NCBI GenBank assembly: GCA_021796015.1
Contig: JAJYOT010000043.1
Coordinates: 1 to 15,758, forward strand
DNA length: 15,758 nucleotides
Origin: a bacterium
GTDB lineage: Bacteria > Elusimicrobiota > Elusimicrobia > UBA1565 > UBA9628
Direction: 5' to 3'
Of this stretch, positions 1 through 7,534 are shown in pieces. The number at the start of each line of letters is the position of its first letter. Within the stretch, counting starts at the first letter, position 1. Below the pieces are notes generated by a model that was not told the origin of the DNA, did no database searches, and was given only the letters and a program-made list of their open reading frames with translations. The position numbers were made by a program, and so were the translations under genes.

Positions 1-1
1 A

Positions 2-76
2 TTGAACTATCCCGCAGTCTCTACCTATCATACGGGCCAAGAGCCGAGAAAGTTCCATCCAGGAGCCGCTTCATGA
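2..76 (+). CDS. C-terminal end of an upstream gene, probably the CusB-type adaptor (partial)
   Basis: A reading frame is open from base 2 to a TGA at 74-76 and encodes 24 residues ending in HPGAAS. Its stop overlaps the cusA start as ATGA, the usual sign of a translationally coupled operon. The visible tail has no diagnostic motif. In known heavy-metal RND operons the gene just before cusA is often the periplasmic membrane-fusion protein CusB, so that is the best guess from context alone. The frame of cusA itself is also open upstream of its ATG, but that stretch has no better start codon. Confidence 0.5.
   Translation: MNYPAVSTYHTGQEPRKFHPGAAS
61..65 (+). promoter_or_regulatory. Shine-Dalgarno site of cusA
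   Basis: AGGAG lies seven bases before the ATG at 73, inside the last codons of the upstream gene. It supports the chosen cusA start and coupled translation. Confidence 0.7.
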
Positions 77-3000
77 TTTCTAAAATTATCGAATTCTCCG
101 CGCGCAATAAATTTCTCGTTATTTTGCTGACTCTCGCCGCGAGTTTAGGCGCCTTTTACGCCGTTCAAAAAATGCCGTTGGACGCCCTTCCGGATTTGTC
201 CGACACACAGGTTATTGTCGTCTCGAAATGGGACCAAGCGCCGGAAGTCTTGGAGGACCAGGTCACCTACCCCATCGTCTCCGCTCTTTTGGGCGCGCCC
301 CAGGTCAAGGCCATTCGCGCGACCAATGAATTCGGAATTTCCTTAGTCTACGTGATTTTCAAGGACGGCACCAATCTCTATTGGGCGAGAAGCCGGGTTT
401 TAGAATATTTATCAAAAATCACGGCGGAACTTCCCAAGGGAGTCAAGACTGAAATCGGCCCCGACGCGACCAGTCTAGGATGGGTCTATCAATACGCCTT
501 GGTGGACGATTCCCACACGCTTGATTTGCCGCGGCTGCGGGCGCTTGAAGATTGGCAAATTCGCTACCAGCTTCAAAGCGTTCCCGGGGTCGCGGAAGTA
601 GCCTCCATCGGCGGATATCAAAAGGAGTACCAAATTAAAATAAATCCTCGCGCCCTTTGGAGTTACGGAATTCCCATTACCCGCGTTCTCAAGGCCGTGG
701 CGGAATCCAACAGCGAACGAAGCGGCGGGACCGTTGAGTTTTCGGGGCGAGAATTCATGATTTTAGGAAAAGGCTATTTAAGAGGCCTTAAGGATATCGC
801 CCAAATTCCCTTGGGACGCGACCCAAAAACCGGAACTCCGGTTTTGCTCAAGGACGTCGCTATTCTCAGCCTCGGCCCCTCAAGAAGAAGAGGCGTCGCG
901 GATTTAAACGGACTTGGAGACGCCGTCGGCGGCATCGTTATTATGAGAAGCGGGGAAAACGCCCTCAACGTCATCGCCCGCGTCAAGGCAAAAATCAAGG
1001 AAATCGCGCCATCCTTGCCGCCGGGAGTTCGCCTTGTCCCGGTTTATGACCGATCAAATCTGATTCACCAGTCCATCCGCACGCTGACGGAGACCCTCGC
1101 GGAAGAAATGCTGGTCGTCAGTTTGGTCATCCTCTTTTTTCTGTGGCATTTTCCATCGGCCATCGTGCCGATCTTGACCATCCCCATCTCTATTTTTCTC
1201 GCCTTTATCCCGATGTCGGCCCTGGGAATTACGACCAACATTATGTCTTTGTCCGGCATCGCTATTTCAATCGGTATTTTAGTAGACGGCGCCATTGTCG
1301 AAGTAGAGAACGCCTACAAACGCCTGGAAGAATGGCAAGCCTCGGGCCGCAAGGGAGATTTTCACGAAGTTCGATTAAAGGCCTTGAGCGAGGTGGGTCC
1401 TTCGGTCTTTTTCTCGCTCTTGGTGATCGCCGCGGCCTTTTTGCCGATTTTTGCCTTGACCGGAGAAGAGGGCCGATTATTTAAACCCCTCGCGTACTCC
1501 AAAACCTTCGCGATGGCCTTGGCCGCGATTTTAGCCGTAACCCTGGACCCCGCCGTCCGAATGCTTTTCACGCGAATGGAGGGATTTAACTTCAAAATCC
1601 CCTGGATCAAAAAAATCGCCGACGCCCTATTGGTAGGACGCTATTATCCGGAGGAAAAACACCCCGTCAGCCAAAGGCTTTTCAAAATTTATTCTCCCGT
1701 CGTTCGCTGGGTTTTGGAAAAGCCCAAAGCCGTTATTTTATCGGCGATTGCCCTATTAATTTTGAGCTTGCCTATTTTCCGAAGTCTCGGATCCGAATTC
1801 ATGCCCCCTTTGAACGAGGGGACCATCCTTTATATGCCGACCACTTTGCCGGGAATCTCGATTACCGAAGCCGGCCGAGTTCTTCAAATTCAAGATGAAA
1901 TTCTAAAATCGTTCCCGGAAGTCAAAACGGTTTATGGAAAAGCCGGACGCGCCGACACTTCGACCGACCCTGCGCCCCTTTCGATGATGGAGACGACCGT
2001 CGTATTAAAACCAAGGAAAGACTGGCCGAACGTTTCCTGTTTCGGCGGTTTTTGGAAATGCAAAAGTACCTACAAACAAATAATCTCTCAAATGGATCAA
2101 AAACTCAAGATTCCCGGATTTCCCAATATTTGGACGCAGCCCATTCGAAACCGCATCGATATGCTCTCGACCGGCATGAGAACCCCGGTGGGAATCAAAA
2201 TTTTTGGGCCTCATTTGTCGGGCATTCAAGACCTCGGCGTTCAAATTGAAAAAACATTAAGCACGGTCGCCGGAACCCGCGAAGCGGTCGCGGAAAGAAG
2301 CGCCCAAGGCTATTACGTCAATATTCATCTTAACCGCCGGGCCCTGGCCCGCTACAATCTTTCGGTGGATGAAGCCAATTCGGTCGTCGCCGCAGCCTTG
2401 GGAGGAGCAAATCTCACGACCGTCATCAAAGGCCGAGAGCGTTTCCCCGTCAACGTCCGCTACGCCCCGGATTTTAGGGATAATATCGAAAAAATCAAGG
2501 AGACGCTAATTCCCATTTCCGGCGGGGCTCAAATTCCCTTGGCTGAAATCGCCGACATCCGCAAAAGTCTCGGCCCGGACATGATTCGAGATGAAAACGG
2601 GGAGCTGACCGGATACGTCTATGTCGATTTAAACACTTCAAATATCGGAGATTACGTCCAAAAAGCGAAAGCCGCTCTTCAAAAATCAGTTTCCCCACCC
2701 CCGGGATATCGATACGAATTCACCGGTCAATACCGGCAAATGAAAAAAGCGGATCAACGGCTTGAACTGATCATTCCGCTGGCGCTTTTCTTGGTCATTC
2801 TTCTTCTTTACTTTAACACGGGCTCTTGGATGGAAGCGGGAATTGTTCTCTTAGCGGTGCCTTTTTCAGCCATCGGGGCGATCTGGCTCTTGTGGATTTT
2901 GGACTATCACCTGTCTGTCGCGGTTGGAGTCGGGTTTATCGCGCTTTTAGGTCTGGACGCCGAGACCGGAATTTTCATGCTTTTGTATCTGAACCTGGAA

Positions 3001-3279
3001 AGAAAGGCCCGGGCCTCGACCGGACGACTCAATACCTTAAACGATCTCAAGGACGCGATTCACGACGGCGCGGCGAAAAGACTGCGGCCCAAGTTGATGA
3101 CGGTTTCTTGCGCCTTCTTGGGACTTTTGCCCGCGATGTTTGCTCACGGCGCTGGAGCCTCCATGATGAAAAGGATCGCCGCCCCCATGGTCGGCGGATT
3201 ATTCACGTCCTTTCTGCTTGAACTTCTCATCTACCCTGCGGTTTATCTTTTGTGGCGGAAAAATGAGATACAGGAATAA
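73..3279 (+). CDS. cusA: CusA-family heavy-metal RND exporter, probably Cu(I)/Ag(I)
   Basis: Inner-membrane proton-driven pump subunit that moves metal ions into an adaptor and outer-membrane channel. At 1068 residues it is about 20 longer than E. coli CusA. The layout is typical: TM1 near residues 13-31, a large periplasmic loop, a TM cluster near 335-500, a second periplasmic loop, and a final TM cluster near 895-1060. By alignment from memory, the E. coli proton-relay residues D405, E939 and K984 correspond to D405 (VDGAIVEVEN), E964 (LDAETG) and K1007 (RPKLMT). The metal-binding Met triad M573/M623/M672 corresponds to M588 (ILYMP), M638 (PLSMME) and M697 (RIDML). This favours monovalent copper or silver over CzcA-type divalent metals. 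Between the last two Met residues there are ten extra residues containing C656 and C663. No outer-membrane channel gene is visible nearby. Confidence 0.93.
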   Translation: MISKIIEFSARNKFLVILLTLAASLGAFYAVQKMPLDALPDLSDTQVIVVSKWDQAPEVLEDQVTYPIVSALLGAPQVKAIRATNEFGISLVYVIFKDGTNLYWARSRVLEYLSKITAELPKGVKTEIGPDATSLGWVYQYALVDDSHTLDLPRLRALEDWQIRYQLQSVPGVAEVASIGGYQKEYQIKINPRALWSYGIPITRVLKAVAESNSERSGGTVEFSGREFMILGKGYLRGLKDIAQIPLGRDPKTGTPVLLKDVAILSLGPSRRRGVADLNGLGDAVGGIVIMRSGENALNVIARVKAKIKEIAPSLPPGVRLVPVYDRSNLIHQSIRTLTETLAEEMLVVSLVILFFLWHFPSAIVPILTIPISIFLAFIPMSALGITTNIMSLSGIAISIGILVDGAIVEVENAYKRLEEWQASGRKGDFHEVRLKALSEVGPSVFFSLLVIAAAFLPIFALTGEEGRLFKPLAYSKTFAMALAAILAVTLDPAVRMLFTRMEGFNFKIPWIKKIADALLVGRYYPEEKHPVSQRLFKIYSPVVRWVLEKPKAVILSAIALLILSLPIFRSLGSEFMPPLNEGTILYMPTTLPGISITEAGRVLQIQDEILKSFPEVKTVYGKAGRADTSTDPAPLSMMETTVVLKPRKDWPNVSCFGGFWKCKSTYKQIISQMDQKLKIPGFPNIWTQPIRNRIDMLSTGMRTPVGIKIFGPHLSGIQDLGVQIEKTLSTVAGTREAVAERSAQGYYVNIHLNRRALARYNLSVDEANSVVAAALGGANLTTVIKGRERFPVNVRYAPDFRDNIEKIKETLIPISGGAQIPLAEIADIRKSLGPDMIRDENGELTGYVYVDLNTSNIGDYVQKAKAALQKSVSPPPGYRYEFTGQYRQMKKADQRLELIIPLALFLVILLLYFNTGSWMEAGIVLLAVPFSAIGAIWLLWILDYHLSVAVGVGFIALLGLDAETGIFMLLYLNLERKARASTGRLNTLNDLKDAIHDGAAKRLRPKLMTVSCAFLGLLPAMFAHGAGASMMKRIAAPMVGGLFTSFLLELLIYPAVYLLWRKNEIQE

Positions 3280-3312
3280 TTTTTTATCGATAAGGCATTA
3301 CTTAAAGCCGCC

Positions 3313-3969
3313 TCAATGTCCTTCCGCCAAAAGAAGCTCTCCCGCGTAAAGTCTTTTATTGTCGGAATTAAACTCATGCTTGACGTCAACCAAAAGCTTC
3401 TCCAGAGACAATATCTTCCAGCCCTGGCAATAATAGACGCCGGGACTCTTTTGGTTCATCTCCAAGGATAAAACAAAGTGATGGACGTCCTGGGTAATCT
3501 TAAAATCTTCCGAGGGGGAAAGATAAAATGAACGCTGGGTTGTTTCCACATTTTTCCGATTAAACGTCTTGCATTCGAGATAATTACGGCGCTCGTTTTG
3601 GTCCACGAATTCCAAATCGGGATAACCCGCCGACTTTGTTTTTCCATTTACTTGCGGCTTTCCCGCCTTCCTCGCCCCAGATTCGATGAGCGCCTTCTCC
3701 ACAAAAGCTTCAATGGCATTGCCCACTTCATTGGGACGCCGACTTCTGATGCCCTCTTTATTGATATACCTTTTAAAGCTGTTTGAGCCGTCTTTTTCAT
3801 CAGACGGCTTAAATGGAACCACGCGATGGCCCGATAGAGATTCAATGACGAGCCGAAAGGGAACGTCCTTGAGAGGCTCAATCATATGTTTGACGATGGA
3901 TTCGAGTCGCTGGACATAAACCGCGTCCGAGACGAGGCTTTCCCTATCCTTGGTCTTGGGATAATTCAC
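3313..3969 (-). CDS. Probable type II restriction endonuclease, PD-(D/E)XK fold
   Basis: A 218-residue protein starting with GTG at 3969, four bases downstream of a strong AAGGAGG. I see a nuclease core: E81 in a helix (RRPNEVGNAIEAF), then P117-D118 (AGYPDLEF), thirteen residues, and E132-C-K134 (YLECKTF). This is the spacing expected of PD-(D/E)XK metal-dependent nucleases. The start overlaps the methyltransferase stop as GTGA, so the endonuclease is probably translated only after its protective partner, as is common in type II systems. I do not recognise the exact family, so the recognition sequence is unknown. A structural or regulatory role in place of cutting is possible but less likely given the context. 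The gene ends 33 bases from the convergent cusA stop. Confidence 0.75.
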   Translation of the reverse strand: MNYPKTKDRESLVSDAVYVQRLESIVKHMIEPLKDVPFRLVIESLSGHRVVPFKPSDEKDGSNSFKRYINKEGIRSRRPNEVGNAIEAFVEKALIESGARKAGKPQVNGKTKSAGYPDLEFVDQNERRNYLECKTFNRKNVETTQRSFYLSPSEDFKITQDVHHFVLSLEMNQKSPGVYYCQGWKILSLEKLLVDVKHEFNSDNKRLYAGELLLAEGH

Positions 3970-5288
3970 GGCGCCTCCTTGCGGAAAATAACAATGCGAT
4001 TCGTATTCGTGCCCAGAGAATTATTGCCGATGCCCCAGATATTCGACGTTTTCGTGAACCGCTGCTCGTTGACCATGACGCAAAGGCATTTAAAACCCGC
4101 GGATATTCCAACCGGAATGACATAATCCTCGAGCTTAAGAGTTCCCTTGCGGATTTCGCCGACCTCGAAAGCGACATAGCCTCCAGGCATGGTCACTCGG
4201 AGCAAATCGCGAAAAACATCCTTCATCACGGACGCCCATTCCTTGACCGCCCGAGATATCGTTATTTTTGGAGAAATACTGGCGAAGTCAATTCCATTAA
4301 ACCACAAGCGAAGCCAGTTATCCTTGGAGTATTCCACGATGTCAAGAAAAGGTGGAGAAGTCACCGTCAACTTCACTGATTCGGGTTCCACCTCCAAAAC
4401 TTTTGCGGCATTGCGGCAGGCAAACAAGGCCTTCCGGGAAGCAAAATTCAACCGTTCGATATCCCTCAATGTCAAATCTTTCATTAGGGCTTTCGTTTTT
4501 TTGAGGATAATTTTTCGAATATCCCTATATTCGGGAGTTTGATTTCTCTTCTCGTTGATTCGTTTTTGATCCTCTTGGGATGCCGCCTGATTGGGAGGAA
4601 GCGTATAGACGGAAAAAAATCCGCTCGAATGACCCGTCAGACGATTGGTCGCCGTCATCCGAATCCAACGATCAATATCATCTTCTTTTCCCTCGGTTTC
4701 TCTTTGATTGAGATAGGTTCTCAGGGAAACTATCTCGCTTTCCGTTATCGGGTGATAAAACATGCTTAAATCGATTTCCGCCCGTGACTTCCTATCCATT
4801 GGAATGGAATCCAAGCGCCTTAAAATTTGTTCCATGTCGGGGACGCGCAACCTTGGACGAGCCAATATTTTGCTCAGCGGATTTATGTCGTTTCCAACGG
4901 GAATGCGCCCCAAAAGCGCCGCCTCAATCGCGGTCGTCCCGCGTCCAAGAAACGGATCATAAACCCTGTCTCCCGGAAGAGTCAGGCGTTCAATAAAAAA
5001 ACGCGGCAGTTGAGGCTTAAAGCAGGCGCGGTAGGACACTTCATGAACGGAATTGCCTTGCCTTTGGCGCGAAGTCCAAAATTCGCCTGTAAATACGGGG
5101 ATATCAGCGCCTGATTTATTCCAAACGCCCAAGCGCGGGAGTTTAGACTCCAAAGGCGATTTATCGTCCAACCCCATCGCGGGTGAATTTAGAAATTCAA
5201 AAAACCAGCGGATTTCAGGGCTGACTTGCCCCTCTTTTTGAAGACTTAATTCCTGGCTAACTATCGGCGATCCAAAACTCATATTCAT
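3966..5288 (-). CDS. DNA methyltransferase of a type II restriction-modification system, probably N4-cytosine
   Basis: Adds methyl groups from S-adenosylmethionine to DNA bases, protecting the host from the endonuclease encoded next to it. With the ATG at 5288 the protein has 440 residues. The AdoMet-binding motif I is DPFLGRGTT (about 111-119), followed by an acidic residue in VGNDINP (about 134). The catalytic motif IV is TSPPF (about 310-314); an S-P-P-F/Y form is typical of N4-cytosine enzymes, whereas N6-adenine enzymes usually have D/N-P-P-Y/F. Motif I precedes motif IV with nearly 200 residues between them, an alpha-like order that leaves room for a target-recognition region. A conserved-looking block, HEVSYRACFKPQLP (about 82-95), precedes motif I. 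Other possible starts are GTG at 5303 and ATG at 5282. None has a well-spaced ribosome site, and a candidate promoter overlaps the region between 5288 and 5303, which argues against 5303. Confidence 0.85.
   Translation of the reverse strand: MNMSFGSPIVSQELSLQKEGQVSPEIRWFFEFLNSPAMGLDDKSPLESKLPRLGVWNKSGADIPVFTGEFWTSRQRQGNSVHEVSYRACFKPQLPRFFIERLTLPGDRVYDPFLGRGTTAIEAALLGRIPVGNDINPLSKILARPRLRVPDMEQILRRLDSIPMDRKSRAEIDLSMFYHPITESEIVSLRTYLNQRETEGKEDDIDRWIRMTATNRLTGHSSGFFSVYTLPPNQAASQEDQKRINEKRNQTPEYRDIRKIILKKTKALMKDLTLRDIERLNFASRKALFACRNAAKVLEVEPESVKLTVTSPPFLDIVEYSKDNWLRLWFNGIDFASISPKITISRAVKEWASVMKDVFRDLLRVTMPGGYVAFEVGEIRKGTLKLEDYVIPVGISAGFKCLCVMVNEQRFTKTSNIWGIGNNSLGTNTNRIVIFRKEAP
3974..3980 (-). 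promoter_or_regulatory. Strong Shine-Dalgarno site of the endonuclease gene
   Basis: AAGGAGG on the minus strand, four bases before the GTG at 3969 and inside the end of the methyltransferase gene. It decides the endonuclease start and supports coupled translation. Confidence 0.75.
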
Positions 5289-5291
5289 TTT

Positions 5292-5319
5292 AGTATACCA
5301 CACCTCTTATACGGCTCAA
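5292..5319 (-). promoter_or_regulatory. Candidate promoter of the methyltransferase-endonuclease pair
   Basis: On the minus strand TTGAGC (5314-5319) is separated by 16 bases from TATACT (5292-5297), which is preceded by TG plus one base (extended -10). Transcription would begin close to 5285, next to the ATG codons at 5288 and 5282, giving an mRNA with almost no leader. Assigned by eye only. Confidence 0.45.
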
Positions 5320-5353
5320 AGCCCTATTTTGTTCCCTTGGATGCCCCCGTTTA

Positions 5354-5374
5354 TCTTTGGCGCAACCCCAAAGA
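5354..5374. repeat. Perfect 7-bp inverted repeat in the divergent intergenic region
   Basis: TCTTTGG at 5354-5360 and CCAAAGA at 5368-5374 are exact inverted arms around a 7-base centre. It lies between two divergent genes and has no T-run on either side, so an operator or an RNA hairpin is more likely than a terminator. Confidence 0.5.
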
Positions 5375-5384
5375 CCCAGGCGGC

Positions 5385-5401
5385 GTCTAGGTCTTTAGAC
5401 C
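5385..5401. repeat. Overlapping short inverted repeats near the peptidase promoter
   Basis: GTCTA (5385-5389) pairs with TAGAC (5396-5400), and GGTCT (5390-5394) pairs with AGACC (5397-5401). The two alternatives share the right arm. The element ends directly before the candidate -35 of the peptidase gene, a common position for a repressor or activator site. Confidence 0.4.
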
Positions 5402-5431
5402 CTGACTGAACCTCGAAAATTGGTTTATCCT
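5402..5431 (+). promoter_or_regulatory. Candidate promoter of the M3 peptidase gene
   Basis: CTGACT (5402-5407), an 18-base spacer and TATCCT (5426-5431), each matching four of six consensus bases. The first transcribed base would fall at about 5438, which is the A of the peptidase ATG. There is no Shine-Dalgarno sequence in this stretch, so a leaderless mRNA is plausible. Weak evidence, made by eye. Confidence 0.35.
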
Positions 5432-5437
5432 AACCTT

Positions 5438-7534
5438 ATGAATATTCAACGCCAATCTAAGAAAAATTGGTTCGCCCTTTTTCTGGTCTTGTGCCTTTCT
5501 TTTCAAAACGCATTTTCGATTGCCGCTGATTTTGGGGAAATCAGGGAAAACATTCCCCAAAACTCAAGAATCGGTCATTCTTTATCGGGGCCCGACCTCT
5601 CGTTTTTCCTCACTCCCCAGGAAATGTTGGCGCAATATCAGGAAGCTGAAGACCGCTATCAAATAGAAATTAAGAAAGTTCTCTCGGTTCCCCAAGATCA
5701 AATTAATTTTGAGAATACCGCGAAAGCCCTTGAAGCGGCCGCAGCGAATTACTCGGATAAAATCCAACCTCTCACCTTCCTCAGCCAAGTTTCCCCCAAC
5801 CCTCAAATCCGAGAGGCGGCGGAGAGAATTGAAGAAAAAGCCCAAAACTTTGGAAATAATATCGATCACGAGGCCCTTTACAAGATTTTGCGCCAGTGCG
5901 CCAATAAAAGAGAGAATCTCGATGAAAAAGACTCCGAATTACTTAAAAGTAGCCTCCAAAGTTTTCAATCCGGCGGAATTGGGCTTAAACCCGAAGCGAG
6001 AGAGCGGCTGAAAGTCATTGACGAACGCCTGGGTCAAATCGCGATGGAGTTTCAAAAAAACATTAATGAAAACGACGATTTTATCGCCGCCAACCGAGAA
6101 GAGCTTAACGGCCTGCCGGATGATTATATCAATGGACTTCAAAAAAATGAAAGCGGGAAGTATCTCGTGACCCTCAAATACCCGGACTATGTCCCTTTCA
6201 TGCAACAAGCGGAAAACGCTTCCCTAAGAAAAAAAATTGAATTTAAATTCAATAATCGCGCGTCCCAAAAAAACATTCCTCTTCTTCAAGAAGCTCTGAA
6301 GCTCAAGGACGAATCGGCAAAAATCCAAGGGTATCCCTCCTATCCGGATATGGCTTTGGAAGACCGAATGGCCGAAAAACCGGAAAACGTCTGGCAGTTT
6401 TTAAACGGACTTTTGCCCCTTTTGAGATCCAAGGGAGACAAAGAACTTGAAGAACTTCTCAAAATCAAGCAGAAAGATTTCCCCGAGGCCCAAAAAGTTC
6501 ATTCTTGGGAAAAAAGCTATTACCTGGACAAGTGGCACAAATCTCAAAACAAAACCGATGAGGGTCTGATTAAGGAATATTTTCCGGTCAATCAAGTAGT
6601 CGAAGGAACCCTAAAAACTTATCAAAAAATTTTGGGAGTTCAATTTTCCGAGATTCAAAATCCGGATGTTTGGCACAAAGACGTCCGGGCTTTTGAAATT
6701 AGGGACGCAAAAACCAACCAACGCATCGGCCATTTCTATCTTGATCTCTATCCTAGGCCGGGAAAATTCGGGCATGCCGCGGTTTTTCCCTTGGTCAACG
6801 GCCGCGAGACTAAAAATGCCTATCAAGAGCCCTCGGCGGCGATGGTCGCAAACCTCAGCCCGCCCCGCGCCGATCGCCCGGCCCTTCTTAACTTTGACGA
6901 AGTGGAAACCTTCTTTCATGAGTTCGGGCATTTGATGCATCATACGCTCACCAAGGCCCGATACGCGAGTTTTTCTGGAATGAATGTCGCCTTGGATTTT
7001 GTCGAAGCGCCTTCTCAAATGATGGAAAATTTTATTTGGGAGCCCGAGGTTCTAAATGAAATTTCCGGACATTATCAAGACTCTCAAAGAAAACTCCCCA
7101 AAGAGATTCTCAATGAGATGAAACAATCGAAGAAACTGGGAGAATCCTTGGCTTATCTAAGACAACTGGCCTTGGCCCTTGCCGACATGACCCTTCACGC
7201 GACGATTCCCAATGACGCGAACACGCTTTTCAATCAAATCATGGGTTGGATTAGTCTCTTCCCACCCCAGGAGAACACTCATTTTGCCGCGAGTTTCGGC
7301 CATCTTCTCGGCGGCTACGGCGCCGGATATTACGCGTACTTGTGGTCTGAAGTCTTCGCCGACGATCTCTTCTCGCGCTTTAAAAAAGAAGGAATTTTAA
7401 ACCCGCAGGTCGGAATGGAGTATCGCAAGAAAATCCTTGAGCAGGGAAGCGAACGACCCGAAATGGAATCCATGAAGGATTTCTTGGGTCGCGAGCCTAA
7501 CAACGAGGCTTTCTTAAATAAAATCCTAAACTAA
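5438..7534 (+). CDS. Exported M3-family zinc oligopeptidase (thimet/Dcp/OpdA-like)
   Basis: Zinc metallopeptidase that would cut short peptides, here apparently in the periplasm or outside the cell. The 698-residue protein has the M3 catalytic motif H494-E495-F-G-H498 followed by E523 (DFVEAP), giving the expected two His and one Glu zinc ligands with Glu495 as catalytic base. The family substrate-binding blocks are present: YLDLYPRPGKFGHAA before the active site and GYGAGYYAYLWSEVFA after it. The N terminus is a Sec signal peptide: basic residues to K9, hydrophobic W11 to L20, and a likely cleavage after S-I-A at 29. Classical M3 enzymes are mostly cytoplasmic, so export is notable. A TTG at 5420 would add six residues, but ATG at 5438 gives the better signal peptide. 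The stop overlaps that of the convergent lipoprotein gene. Confidence 0.92.
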   Translation: MNIQRQSKKNWFALFLVLCLSFQNAFSIAADFGEIRENIPQNSRIGHSLSGPDLSFFLTPQEMLAQYQEAEDRYQIEIKKVLSVPQDQINFENTAKALEAAAANYSDKIQPLTFLSQVSPNPQIREAAERIEEKAQNFGNNIDHEALYKILRQCANKRENLDEKDSELLKSSLQSFQSGGIGLKPEARERLKVIDERLGQIAMEFQKNINENDDFIAANREELNGLPDDYINGLQKNESGKYLVTLKYPDYVPFMQQAENASLRKKIEFKFNNRASQKNIPLLQEALKLKDESAKIQGYPSYPDMALEDRMAEKPENVWQFLNGLLPLLRSKGDKELEELLKIKQKDFPEAQKVHSWEKSYYLDKWHKSQNKTDEGLIKEYFPVNQVVEGTLKTYQKILGVQFSEIQNPDVWHKDVRAFEIRDAKTNQRIGHFYLDLYPRPGKFGHAAVFPLVNGRETKNAYQEPSAAMVANLSPPRADRPALLNFDEVETFFHEFGHLMHHTLTKARYASFSGMNVALDFVEAPSQMMENFIWEPEVLNEISGHYQDSQRKLPKEILNEMKQSKKLGESLAYLRQLALALADMTLHATIPNDANTLFNQIMGWISLFPPQENTHFAASFGHLLGGYGAGYYAYLWSEVFADDLFSRFKKEGILNPQVGMEYRKKILEQGSERPEMESMKDFLGREPNNEAFLNKILN

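Noticed and set aside
3284..3293. Palindrome TTATCGATAA between the convergent cusA and endonuclease genes
   Set aside because: It has no loop and is too short and AT-rich for a stable terminator. I see no convincing terminator in this 33-base gap.
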